A stretch of 34,454 bases of DNA from NCBI GenBank assembly GCA_900551615.1, contig URWN01000015.1:1-34454 (forward strand), read 5' to 3'. The notes beneath the pieces were generated by a model. That model saw nothing but the letters and a program-made list of their open reading frames with translations, was not told where the DNA came from and searched no databases. Both the position numbers and the translations under genes were made by a program. The DNA is from an uncultured Clostridium sp. GTDB taxonomy: Bacteria; Bacillota; Clostridia; TANB77; CAG-508. Shown one piece after another: positions 6,206-13,707 of the stretch. Every line of letters starts with the position of its first letter. The stretch's first letter is position 1.

Positions 6206-6253
6206 CTCTCAAAATATTGAACTATTTTTTAAATTCTCTCAATTTATTGAGAG
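6206..6253 (+). promoter_or_regulatory. Two operator-like repeats upstream of the second XRE gene
   Basis: CTCTCAATTTATTGAGAG at 6236-6253 is a perfect 8-bp inverted repeat with a 2-bp centre. A related sequence, CTCTCAAAATATTGAA, starts at 6206, exactly 30 bp (about three helical turns) upstream. Spacing and likeness suggest paired sites for a dimeric repressor, probably the product of the gene at 6308. A -10-like TAAAAT lies at 6274-6279, without a well-spaced -35. Confidence 0.55.
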
Positions 6254-6307
6254 GTTTTAGTACATAAGTTTGGTAAAATTATTCTAGTTTAGAAAGGTCG
6301 TGAAACT

Positions 6308-6571
6308 ATGGAATTTTCAGATGTTGTCGCTTTGAAAATAAAAGAATTAATGCAAGAAAAAAATATTTCTACTTATGGACTTGAAAGTCTAACTGGAGTA
6401 TATAGTTCAACTATTACTTTATTCCTTAACAGAAAAACAAAAACAATAAGACTTGAAAACTTGTTATATATTTGTGAAGCTCTAGGAACTAATTTATCAC
6501 AATTTTTTGCTGATGAGAGATTTAATGAATCTGAAGCTAAACATTGGCTTAAAAGAAATAAAGAAAAGTAA
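6308..6571 (+). CDS. Small XRE-family regulator
   Basis: An 87-aa Cro/CI-type helix-turn-helix protein. The domain spans about residues 6-70: KIKELMQEKNISTYGLESLTG is the scaffold and first helices, SSTITLFLNRKTK the recognition region, and LYICEALGTNLSQFF the closing helix. The C-terminus is short and charged. AAAGG lies about 10 nt before the ATG. The upstream inverted repeats at 6206-6253 suggest autoregulation. It is in the same orientation as the XRE gene at 5766, but a terminator separates them, so they are independent units. It converges with the minus-strand genes at 6607 onward through a shared bidirectional terminator. Confidence 0.87.
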   Translation: MEFSDVVALKIKELMQEKNISTYGLESLTGVYSSTITLFLNRKTKTIRLENLLYICEALGTNLSQFFADERFNESEAKHWLKRNKEK

Positions 6572-6602
6572 TAAAAATTTAATTCTATTACTTTTCTTTA
6601 TT
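6557..6602. terminator. Bidirectional terminator between convergent genes
   Basis: AATAAAGAAAAGTAATA (6557-6573) pairs perfectly over 17 bp with 6586-6602 around a 12-nt loop. T-rich sequence follows on the plus strand (TTTTTATT). It overlaps the stop codon of the plus-strand regulator and ends 5 bp before the stop of the minus-strand gene. Confidence 0.8.
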
Positions 6603-6606
6603 TTTA

Positions 6607-6861
6607 TTAAAATTGTTCTTTATAGCATTCTTTTATAATTTCATTTTTTTCATCTTCTGTTAGTTCTCTTTTTACTTCTTTGATTTTCTCATTTATTTTC
6701 TTAACAACACTTTCCATTGTTATATCTAATAGTTTAGTAGAATATATTTTCTGATCAAGTTTAATTCGACTTTCTATCTTTTCTTCCCTATTCATAAAAT
6801 AATAAACTGCTAAACTAATTCCTAATACTATACCTAATGCAAAATATGTGTATTGATTCAT
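6607..6861 (-). CDS. 84-aa single-pass membrane protein
   Basis: Residues about 5-23 form a membrane helix (YFALGIVLGISLAVYYFM). The rest is a highly charged helical region rich in Lys and Glu, possibly a short coiled coil (about 28-80). GAGAGGAAAG before the ATG supports the start. It begins 12 bp after the 88-aa gene upstream and probably shares its transcript. The family is not recognised. Its composition would suit a small membrane-anchored adaptor. Confidence 0.6.
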   Translation of the reverse strand: MNQYTYFALGIVLGISLAVYYFMNREEKIESRIKLDQKIYSTKLLDITMESVVKKINEKIKEVKRELTEDEKNEIIKECYKEQF

Positions 6862-6873
6862 TTTACTTTCCTC

Positions 6874-7140
6874 TCATTCTTTAAAAGCTATCATATATTC
6901 ATTAATTTCTACTTTTCTTTTTGCATTTTGATATTCAAATTCTGCATTTGTAAAATAAACTTTATATCCTTTGTTTTCAAAATAATCTCTACTTATTCTT
7001 AATACCTCATCAATTTCTTCTTCTGACAAGTTGTCTTTTACTTTTAGCTCATAATATGAATATCTTATATAATCTTCGTTTTCTTTTTCTTTGCTTTTAA
7101 TTAGACTAATAGTAAATCTTTTTAATTCTGTTTCTGTCAT
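6874..7140 (-). CDS. 88-aa protein with an 'NLSE..YKVYF' domain, paralogue of 19059-19409
   Basis: I chose the ATG at 7140, which has GGGAAGTG before it. A GTG further up at 7182 has no ribosome binding site. The C-terminal 57 residues align without gaps to those of the protein at 19059-19409: both read VK-NLSE, then YKVYF, then A-F-Y-NA, and end in an Ile- or Met-Ala-hydrophobic-Lys-Glu motif. It is soluble with mixed alpha/beta composition. The family is unknown to me. The shared core in two separate places of one window suggests a small domain with a repeated use in this genome, perhaps a phage or element protein and its host copy. Confidence 0.65.
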   Translation of the reverse strand: MTETELKRFTISLIKSKEKENEDYIRYSYYELKVKDNLSEEEIDEVLRISRDYFENKGYKVYFTNAEFEYQNAKRKVEINEYMIAFKE

Positions 7141-7274
7141 TTGTTTCACTTCCCAAAATTTGTTTTCTATTGATTTTACCACACTTTTTGAAAAATTACA
7201 TTAGTTTTTAGAAATTTTTATTCTAATAAAGAGCCTACATTTTCATATAGACTCTCGAAAATAAAAGGGGATGT

Positions 7275-7302
7275 GTGCTAATTGTTTAACTACAATTAGC
7301 AC
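7275..7302 (-). terminator. Strong stem-loop behind the glycosyltransferase gene
   Basis: GTGCTAATTGT (7275-7285) and ACAATTAGCAC (7292-7302) form a perfect 11-bp stem with a 6-nt loop, 6 bp past the stop codon at 7308. On the minus strand it is followed by ACATCCCCTTTTATTTT, so the U-tract is displaced. It probably ends the ABC transporter operon. Confidence 0.6.
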
Positions 7303-7307
7303 TATAA

Positions 7308-8000
7308 TTATTGCTCCAATATTTTATCTGCCTCACTTTGTGTAAGATATTTATATTCTATCATTTTATTTATTACCTGTTTCTGTCTTTGTTTTGCAAG
7401 TTCTGGATTCTTGGTTAGAGAATATACTGATGGTGCATTAGGTATTCCTGCAAGCATAATTGCTTCATAATCTGTCATTTTTTTGGGTTCTTTTCCAAAA
7501 TATTTTCTACTTGCTTCTTTTACTGTATAACACCCCTCTCCAAAATAGCTTGTATTCAAATATAATTCCAGTATTTCATCTTTATTATAGTTCTTTTCTA
7601 TTTCAAAAGACATAAATACTTCAGCAATTTTTCTTGTTATTTTCTTTTCTTGTGTAAAATAGATATTTTTTGATAATTGTTGTGTAATAGTACTTCCACC
7701 TTCTACAAAGCTCATTGCTTTTATATCATTTATAGTGGCTCTACCAATTGCTATTATATCTATTCCATTATGTTTATAAAATCTATGATCTTCAACCGAA
7801 ATTACTGCTTTTATATATATTTCTGGTACTTCTTCAATTTTAGTATAGTTTTCTTTTTCTTTAATAGTTTCTACTTTTTCTGTAAGAGGTATTTTAGAAA
7901 TTGCATCCTTATACATATCATATCCATTACCTACTACTAATAATACTATACTTATTAAAAATACTATTGCTACAAATATTATATTTTTTATTACTTTCAT
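7308..8000 (-). CDS. Monofunctional peptidoglycan glycosyltransferase, GT51
   Basis: A 230-aa membrane-anchored GT51 transglycosylase that polymerises glycan strands from lipid II. The start is the ATG at 8000 with AGAGGTGG before it, rather than a GTG at 8009. Residues 5-24 are the membrane anchor and about 50-220 the GT51 domain. Its motifs are EDHRFYKHNGID from residue 70, GGSTITQQ at 101-108, RKIAEVFMSFEIEK at 123-136 and LELYLN at 144-149. There is no transpeptidase domain, so it is of MtgA/SgtB type and shorter than class A PBPs. It sits 29 bp behind the YxeA-family gene at the end of the BceAB-like transporter operon, which suggests that cell-wall synthesis is raised together with resistance to an envelope-active compound (inference). 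Confidence 0.9.
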   Translation of the reverse strand: MKVIKNIIFVAIVFLISIVLLVVGNGYDMYKDAISKIPLTEKVETIKEKENYTKIEEVPEIYIKAVISVEDHRFYKHNGIDIIAIGRATINDIKAMSFVEGGSTITQQLSKNIYFTQEKKITRKIAEVFMSFEIEKNYNKDEILELYLNTSYFGEGCYTVKEASRKYFGKEPKKMTDYEAIMLAGIPNAPSVYSLTKNPELAKQRQKQVINKMIEYKYLTQSEADKILEQ

Positions 8001-8029
8001 TTTAACCACCTCTTTTTTTGTGGCATTAC

Positions 8030-8377
8030 TTATTTTGTATAATTTGTTTGAACTTTTTTAGGAAGTTCATCATATTGCACTTCTTCCCAAGAATGTACTC
8101 CTAGAGTTTTTACTTCTAACTTTAGAAAAGCATCTTCTTTTAGTTCTCTACTTGTTTTAAATTTTAATTCTTTTTTCTTTCCTTTTTCATTATAGCACTC
8201 TAAAGTATATTTATATTTCATATCATCTGTACTAGATAGTTTTTCTATTTTAGTATTGTCTATTTGAGTAAAGTAAGCTGATTCATAATTTTCAAAAAAG
8301 TACAATATTGCTACACAAATTGCTATTGCTACAACAACTGCTATAATCATAGGTATTTTTTCTTTTAAACTTTCCAT
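8030..8377 (-). CDS. yxeA: YxeA-family (DUF1093) membrane-anchored protein
   Basis: A 115-aa protein with one N-terminal membrane helix (about 9-28) and an extracytoplasmic domain with the YxeA pattern: a Tyr-rich entry after the helix, YKYTLECYNEKGKKKELKF, then LKLEVKTLGVHSWEEVQYDELPKK near the end. In Bacillus subtilis yxeA follows yxdJKLM, a two-component system plus ABC transporter responding to the peptide LL-37. The gene order here is the same in outline, which supports the call. GGAGAAAATGAT precedes the ATG. The molecular function of the family is unclear. The gene is 11 bp behind the unknown 163-aa protein. Confidence 0.82.
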   Translation of the reverse strand: MESLKEKIPMIIAVVVAIAICVAILYFFENYESAYFTQIDNTKIEKLSSTDDMKYKYTLECYNEKGKKKELKFKTSRELKEDAFLKLEVKTLGVHSWEEVQYDELPKKVQTNYTK

Positions 8378-8388
8378 ATCATTTTCTC

Positions 8389-8880
8389 CTATTCTGATAT
8401 AATATCAATATTTCCCTTGAAATCATCTAATTTTATAGTTAAATAATAGCTCACACCTTCAATATAAATATTATCTTCATATTCTCCTGTATCATCTATT
8501 AAAGTTTTTTCATTATATCCTAGTTTAGCAATTACATTGATGTTACCACTTTGTTTTTCTACTTTTATTTTTAATCTTATATGATCTCCGTTTTCTCTAT
8601 ATAAAGCAGTTCCTCCAAAAATTGTTTCTTCTGATGTTACATTATCATATTCTGCTTTATATGTTCCAACATATTTATCTGTTCCAAAAACTCTTTTTCC
8701 TTCTATATCTTTGTCTTTTGATAATCCTGCTACACAAAAATTTTGTAAAAATGTATTATAAGCATTTATAATTTCATCTTTTGGAAAGTTCCAATCGCTT
8801 GTACGAATACTTGACATTATAACTATGATAAATGCTATAATTCCAATTAAAATCCATTTAAAGAATCCGAATATAAACAT
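8389..8880 (-). CDS. 163-aa membrane-anchored protein of unknown function
   Basis: Residues about 4-24 are a membrane helix. The remaining 135 residues are probably extracytoplasmic and beta-rich (repeated alternation such as DHIRLKIKVEKQSGNINVIAKL and YYLTIKLDDFKGNIDII). There is no lipobox. GGAGGAATAGTCT before the ATG lies inside the end of the permease gene, and the start is 3 bp behind the permease stop, so co-translation is likely. I do not recognise the family. Its position between a Bce-type permease and YxeA suggests an accessory factor of the detoxification system. Confidence 0.7.
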   Translation of the reverse strand: MFIFGFFKWILIGIIAFIIVIMSSIRTSDWNFPKDEIINAYNTFLQNFCVAGLSKDKDIEGKRVFGTDKYVGTYKAEYDNVTSEETIFGGTALYRENGDHIRLKIKVEKQSGNINVIAKLGYNEKTLIDDTGEYEDNIYIEGVSYYLTIKLDDFKGNIDIISE

Positions 8881-8883
8881 AGA

Positions 8884-10986
8884 CTATTCCTCCTCTTTAA
8901 TGATATTTTTACTTCCAAAGTATGTAGCCAAGAAATATGCACCATAAATTATACCAATAATAATAACTGTTGCTATAATAGATGGTAATAAATCTTCTGA
9001 TTTTGCTAATCCTGCCATTATTGTCATAGCAAATTGTATTCCAAATATTGAGTGGATAATTGCTAAAATTAATGGTAACCCAAAGAATATTATTATTTGT
9101 CTAAATAATGCCCTATTTATCATCTTTTCATCACAACCAATTTTTCTTAAAACCAAATATCTCTGTTTGTTGTCTGAACTTTCTGTTAATTGTTTTAGTG
9201 CTAAAATAGCTGCACTTGCAATTAAGAATATTATCCCTAAATATATTGCTATAAAGGTTACTATTGATGCCACTCCTACACTTGATTGTATAATAACAAT
9301 TTTTGTAATTCCATCTAAGTCTATTCCTTTGTTATCTAAATTTTGTAAAAGAATAGAATTATTGTTATCAGCAAAATTTTTTTCGATTTCTTCTTTTTCT
9401 TCCTCTGTTTCTACATTGTAATTTGCTACAAAAACTGTTTTTTCTTTCATATCTTCTGTTAATGGGCAATTATCTGGAACTAAAATAATACCTGTATTGA
9501 TATGGCTTGCTGCCATTTCTATATATCCATTTTTACAGTTTGCATATTTAGATTTATATTCTCTTCCTGCTATTGTTAGTTTATGTCCTCCTTCATTTAA
9601 TACTTGATTTCTTATTTCTGCCATATTATCATAATCACAAAGAACTATATATTCATCATCTTTTAGTTCATATTGCTCTGTTCCATATAATTTTGCTATT
9701 TTATTATAATCTGATATTTTCACTATTGCTTCTGCTGCACCATAGTCAAGTTTTGGAAATTGTGCTTTTACTTTTCCATAATCTTCTCCAAAAAAATCTT
9801 TCCAAGTCAAATCATCAGTGGAATATACTGTTATTTCCACAATGTCTTTTAGGACATTCATATCTAAACCATTATTTTTTAAAGTTTCAGCAATAGGTAT
9901 TTTTGAATCCGACATTGCTTCTGGTGTTGATGTTATCTCTTTTCCATAAGTTCCATATTGTAAATATTTTTCTGGTAAATTTGCAGTTTTATACAAATTC
10001 AAATCTACAGGTGTCATCTCAATTAATTCTCTTTGCATTGTATTTCTTAATGCTAAACTTGAAGAAAGTATTGAAATCGTCATAAATAGCATTAAACATA
10101 TTACACTCATGCTTATAACCATTGTATTGATCTTGTTGTTTATCTGTCTTAATATAAACATATTGGTATTTTTAAAATAAATATTCTTCATTTTTTGAAC
10201 TATTTGTATTATAAACCCTGATAAAGACCAAAAAACTGCTACTGTTCCAACAATTCCCATTAAAATAGGTGCTAAAATTTTATCTGCTGTTGTTAAACTA
10301 CTAACATCTCCTGTTACTTTCCAATAAGCATATCCAAGTATAACTACAGCTCCTAAAAATACTAAAATACATATAATAGGATTTTTTATTTTTACATTCT
10401 CATTTTTCTTACTAGCATTTAATAAATTAATTAATTTATATCTTGAAACTGTAAATGTATTGAAGAACATTACTGCTACGTACATTACCGCAAAATAAAT
10501 ACAAGTTTTTATACAGGCATCTTTTGAAAATACAAATTGAAATTTGCTCATATCTGCTTCAAACATTTTAGCAACTAATATAGACATGAATTGCGATGTG
10601 AATACACCTATAATTAAGCCTACAATTAATGATATAATTCCTACTAATATTGTTTCCATAAGTATTATTTTTGATATTTGCCTTTTTTCCATTCCTAAGG
10701 TCATATATATTCCAAATTCTTTTTTCCTTCTATTAATTAAAAAATTATTTGCATATACAATCAATAACCCTAATACTACTGCAACAAATACTGATATATA
10801 CCCTAACATATTTATCATAAGTTTTATAATATCTCTTGTTGATTGTGATACCTCCAGCATTGCTTGTTGACTGTCTATTGAGTTAAACATATAAAATATC
10901 GCTACACCTAATACTAGTGTTAGAAAATAAATTGCATAATCTTTGAAGCTTTTTTTCATATTTCTTATAGATAACTTAAATAACAT
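8884..10986 (-). CDS. BceB/YxdM-type ABC transporter permease (FtsX family)
   Basis: A 700-aa permease with the typical build of bacitracin/antimicrobial-peptide exporters and sensors: about ten membrane helices, FtsX-like cores near both ends (about residues 60-190 and 560-690), and a large extracellular domain of about 200 residues between helices 7 and 8 (roughly 320-555). In known systems this domain helps bind lipid-linked cell-wall precursors or their peptide complexes, and the transporter also tells the kinase when flux is high. GGAGGTGATTTGAACG precedes the ATG. The first 11 bp overlap the end of the ATPase gene. The cognate kinase and regulator lie just upstream (11880-13564). The specific compound cannot be read from the sequence. 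Confidence 0.92.
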   Translation of the reverse strand: MLFKLSIRNMKKSFKDYAIYFLTLVLGVAIFYMFNSIDSQQAMLEVSQSTRDIIKLMINMLGYISVFVAVVLGLLIVYANNFLINRRKKEFGIYMTLGMEKRQISKIILMETILVGIISLIVGLIIGVFTSQFMSILVAKMFEADMSKFQFVFSKDACIKTCIYFAVMYVAVMFFNTFTVSRYKLINLLNASKKNENVKIKNPIICILVFLGAVVILGYAYWKVTGDVSSLTTADKILAPILMGIVGTVAVFWSLSGFIIQIVQKMKNIYFKNTNMFILRQINNKINTMVISMSVICLMLFMTISILSSSLALRNTMQRELIEMTPVDLNLYKTANLPEKYLQYGTYGKEITSTPEAMSDSKIPIAETLKNNGLDMNVLKDIVEITVYSTDDLTWKDFFGEDYGKVKAQFPKLDYGAAEAIVKISDYNKIAKLYGTEQYELKDDEYIVLCDYDNMAEIRNQVLNEGGHKLTIAGREYKSKYANCKNGYIEMAASHINTGIILVPDNCPLTEDMKEKTVFVANYNVETEEEKEEIEKNFADNNNSILLQNLDNKGIDLDGITKIVIIQSSVGVASIVTFIAIYLGIIFLIASAAILALKQLTESSDNKQRYLVLRKIGCDEKMINRALFRQIIIFFGLPLILAIIHSIFGIQFAMTIMAGLAKSEDLLPSIIATVIIIGIIYGAYFLATYFGSKNIIKEEE

Positions 10987-11743
10987 CGTTCAAATCACCT
11001 CCAAGAAGTGTTTGTACCTCTATTATTTTTTCAAAAAATTGTTTTCTTGTATCATTTCCCTTGACTAATTCATTAAAAATCTTTCCATCTTTTATAAATA
11101 TAATTCTATCTGCATAACTAGCTGTAAATGCATCATGTGTTACCATTAAAATTGTTGCATTTAGTTTTTGATGTAAATAGTCAAAAGTCATTAACAATTG
11201 TTTTGCTGATTTACTATCTAATGCTCCAGTCGGTTCATCTGCTAATACTATTTCGGGATTTGTAATTATTGCTCTCGCTGCTGCACATCTTTGTTTTTGT
11301 CCTCCTGACACTTGATAAGGATATTTATTCATTATTCCTGAAATATCTAACTTTTTAGCTATTTCATGAACTCGATTATTTATTTCTGATGCACTTACTT
11401 TTTGAATTGTTAATGCTAAAGCTATATTTTCATAAATTGTTAAAGTATCTAATAAATTGAAATCTTGAAATATAAATCCTAATTCTTCTCTCCTAAATTT
11501 ATTTAATTTGTTTCCTTTTAGTTTTGTAATATCTTCTCCATTTATAATGATATGACCTGCTGTTACTCTATCAATAGTAGATACACAATTTAAAAGTGTA
11601 GTTTTACCAGAGCCACTTGCTCCCATAATTCCTACAAATTCTCCATTTTTTACATTAAAGCTAATATTATCTATTGCTTTTGTTAAATTAGATTTGTTTC
11701 CATAGTATTTTTCTATGTTTTTTACTTCTAATACATTTTCCAT
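10976..11743 (-). CDS. BceA/YxdL-type ABC transporter ATPase
   Basis: A 255-aa ATP-binding subunit. Walker A is GASGSGKTT (about residues 39-47), the Q-loop FIFQDFN follows at about 92, the signature is VSGGQKQR, Walker B with catalytic Glu is VLADEPTG, the D-loop is ALDS and the H-switch VTHD. The family is the MacB/LolD-like group that pairs with FtsX-type permeases. AAAGGAG lies 8 nt before the ATG. The gene has its own promoter (TGGCAA, 17 bp, TATAAT at 11777-11805) and an upstream inverted repeat identical to one before the regulator gene, so it is probably switched on by the regulator at 12893-13564. The permease gene overlaps its 3-prime end. Confidence 0.95.
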   Translation of the reverse strand: MENVLEVKNIEKYYGNKSNLTKAIDNISFNVKNGEFVGIMGASGSGKTTLLNCVSTIDRVTAGHIIINGEDITKLKGNKLNKFRREELGFIFQDFNLLDTLTIYENIALALTIQKVSASEINNRVHEIAKKLDISGIMNKYPYQVSGGQKQRCAAARAIITNPEIVLADEPTGALDSKSAKQLLMTFDYLHQKLNATILMVTHDAFTASYADRIIFIKDGKIFNELVKGNDTRKQFFEKIIEVQTLLGGDLNDVI

Positions 11744-11776
11744 TCAAAAAACTCCTTTCTGTTTTTGTATATCTAC

Positions 11777-11841
11777 ATTATAAATTTATTAAAAAATAGT
11801 TGCCATCGATTTACATTACAATAACATTACATTTTTTGTAA
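11777..11841 (-). promoter_or_regulatory. Promoter and response-regulator operator of the ABC transporter operon
   Basis: On the minus strand TGGCAA (11805-11800) and TATAAT (11782-11777) are 17 bp apart. Upstream, TTACATTTTTTGTAA (11827-11841) is an inverted repeat of TTACA, and the 22 bp from 11827 to 11848 recur exactly at 13613-13634 before the regulator gene. CATTACA also occurs twice, at 11814 and 11825, 11 bp apart, giving extra half-sites between operator and -35. Bce-type regulators are known to bind such TTACA/TGTAA-like repeats upstream of the -35. Confidence 0.75.
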
Positions 11842-11854
11842 GATTTCTCTTTTT

Positions 11855-11881
11855 AAAAAAATAAGTCCCTACAATGGACTT
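11855..11881 (-). terminator. Terminator of the BceRS-like operon
   Basis: On the minus strand AAGTCC pairs with GGACTT around the loop ATTGTAG, followed by a run of T. The first arm overlaps the kinase stop codon. It separates the two-component genes from the transporter operon and lies right next to the operator of the latter. Confidence 0.7.
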
Positions 11882-12896
11882 ACAAATTTATATAACTACT
11901 TTTTGGAAATATAATTCTAACCTCTGTACCAACATCCTTTTTTGAGTTTAATTCTATTCCTAAACCTAATTTATTACATAATTTTTGACATAAATACAAT
12001 CCTATTCCCGTAGATTTCTTATTTATAATTCTCCCATTTTCACCCGTAAAGCCTTTCTCAAAAACTCTTGTAATTTCTCCTTTTTTTATTCCAATACCAT
12101 TATCTTTTATATATAAAATAATGTTTTCATTATTTGATTTAGCATATAATTGTATCTTTTTATCTTCTTTTTTAGAATATTTAATTGAATTTTGTATAAT
12201 TTGATTTATTATAAAAGTAGCCCATTTGCTATCTGTAAAAACTTCTTTTTCTAAATCATTCAATTCTATACTTATCTTATTTGAAAGCAATGCTCTTTTA
12301 CTTTTTAGTATTGCTCCATTTACAATCTCTTTTAAATTTGATTTTGTTACAACATAATCTTTATTTACTGTATTACTTCTAGCATAAAACAATGCTTGCT
12401 CTGTATAATTTTCAATTTCATCTAGTTCTTCATCAATACTTTTAGTTATTTCATTTTTATTATTTTCAATAATTAGTTTGCTAGTAGCAATAGGAATTTT
12501 TATTTCATGAATCCATAATTCTATATATTCCTTATAGTCTTCTTGTAATTGTTTATATGAATTTACATTTTCTAGCATAGATTTTCCAGTTTCTTGTATA
12601 GTGTTTTTTAATATTTTACCTTCAATAAAATCTGGAGTGTTTATTATTTCTGATATTAGATACTTAGTATCTAATTTTTCTAAATTATTTTTTAATTCAT
12701 TATAAAAATTGCTCTTTTTTCTATATTCTACAACAATATCAATACCTATAATTATTACTGGACATATTGCAATATAAAGCCTCACAAATATTTCTATTTG
12801 TGGATATGGTAATAATAATATTTCCGAACTTGCTATTATAAATAATACTAAAAAAATCAATAATATTTTCTCTTTTATAAATTCTCCAAACTTCAT
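11880..12896 (-). CDS. BceS/YxdK-like intramembrane-sensing histidine kinase
   Basis: A 338-aa kinase with two N-terminal membrane helices (about residues 10-30 and 36-57) joined by only a few residues, so there is no real extracellular sensor domain. This is the hallmark of BceS-type kinases, which are controlled by their ABC transporter. The phosphorylated His is H130 in LWIHEIKIPIA. ATPase motifs follow: N-box IIQNSIKYS, G1 DNGIGI, the F-box region FEKGF and G2 STGIGLYLC. Its start overlaps the regulator stop by 4 bp, a coupled pair. It likely senses substrate binding or transport by the adjacent permease (family knowledge) and phosphorylates the regulator next to it. Confidence 0.93.
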   Translation of the reverse strand: MKFGEFIKEKILLIFLVLFIIASSEILLLPYPQIEIFVRLYIAICPVIIIGIDIVVEYRKKSNFYNELKNNLEKLDTKYLISEIINTPDFIEGKILKNTIQETGKSMLENVNSYKQLQEDYKEYIELWIHEIKIPIATSKLIIENNKNEITKSIDEELDEIENYTEQALFYARSNTVNKDYVVTKSNLKEIVNGAILKSKRALLSNKISIELNDLEKEVFTDSKWATFIINQIIQNSIKYSKKEDKKIQLYAKSNNENIILYIKDNGIGIKKGEITRVFEKGFTGENGRIINKKSTGIGLYLCQKLCNKLGLGIELNSKKDVGTEVRIIFPKSSYINL

Positions 12897-13564
12897 TTTA
12901 ATATATACCCTTGTCCCCTTCTTGTTTCAATTTGATTTATTATTCCTAGTTCTTCTAGTTTTGTCCTTAGTCTTTTAATATTAACATTTAAAGTATTATC
13001 ATCGACAAATTCTTCACTTTCCCATAAGTAGTCCATTATTTCATCTCTTGATATTACTTGTTGTCTATGTAATACTAAATATTCTAATATTTTATATTCA
13101 TTTTTTGTTAATTCTATTTTCTTATCTTCTTTTTCTATAATTCTTCCTGCTGTATTTAATATAAAGCTCCCACAGTCTATTTTATCTGGATTATTTCCTG
13201 CATTTTGATTTCTTTTTAATAGTCCAACTATTTTTGCAAGTAATATTTGAATATTATATGGTTTTGTTACATATTGATCTGCACCATAATTTAGTGATAG
13301 TAATTCATCCATTTCATTATCTCTGCTTGTTACCATTATAATTGGTACATTAGATGTTTTTCTTATTTCTTTACAAATAAATTCTCCATCTGCATATGGT
13401 AAGTTTATATCAATTAATAATAAGTCTGCTTTTATTTCTAATATGTCTGCCACTGCATTGTCAAATTTTTTTAAGCTTGTTGCTATAAATCCATTTCTGT
13501 TTAAAAATGTTTCTAATTCTTCTCTTAATTTTTCGTCATCTTCTATTATTAGTATTTTTTGCAT
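12893..13564 (-). CDS. BceR/YxdJ-like OmpR-family response regulator
   Basis: A 223-aa regulator. The start is the ATG at 13564 with GGAGG 8 nt before it, not the in-frame ATG at 13585. The receiver domain (about 1-120) has D9/D10, phosphoacceptor D52 (LLIDINLP), Thr in MVTSRD and Lys in VTKPYN. The winged-helix domain (about 128-222) has LTKNEYKILEYL, then VDDNTLNVNIKRLRTKL and GRGQGYIL at the end. This is the pattern of regulators that control Bce-type transporters. The promoter just upstream carries the same operator as the transporter promoter, which suggests autoregulation together with control of the transporter. Confidence 0.93.
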   Translation of the reverse strand: MQKILIIEDDEKLREELETFLNRNGFIATSLKKFDNAVADILEIKADLLLIDINLPYADGEFICKEIRKTSNVPIIMVTSRDNEMDELLSLNYGADQYVTKPYNIQILLAKIVGLLKRNQNAGNNPDKIDCGSFILNTAGRIIEKEDKKIELTKNEYKILEYLVLHRQQVISRDEIMDYLWESEEFVDDNTLNVNIKRLRTKLEELGIINQIETRRGQGYILK

Positions 13565-13583
13565 TTTACTAACCTCCATTAGC

Positions 13584-13627
13584 ATTATATCATATTTTGT
13601 TTAATATGTACCTTACATTTTTTGTAA
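13584..13627 (-). promoter_or_regulatory. Autoregulated promoter of the BceRS-like operon
   Basis: On the minus strand a perfect -10 TATAAT (13589-13584) is preceded at 17 bp by a poor -35 GGTACA (13612-13607). The inverted repeat TTACATTTTTTGTAA (13613-13627) abuts the -35. A weak -35 with an operator directly upstream fits activation by the response regulator. Confidence 0.72.
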
Positions 13628-13634
13628 GATTTCT

Positions 13635-13670
13635 ATAAAAAATAAGATTAGTTATATTTTAAACTAATCT
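13635..13670 (-). terminator. Terminator behind the VanS-like kinase
   Basis: On the minus strand AGATTAGTT pairs with AACTAATCT (9 bp, 8-nt loop) and TATTTTTTAT follows. It lies 38 bp past the kinase stop, directly before the operator at 13613-13627. Confidence 0.75.
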
Positions 13671-13707
13671 AACTAATAACTTGTAATTCATTTTTCACCT
13701 TATAATA

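Noticed and set aside
9573..10085. Plus-strand open frames opposite the permease gene
   Set aside because: They mirror the permease codons, have hydrophobic low-complexity translations and no start signals.
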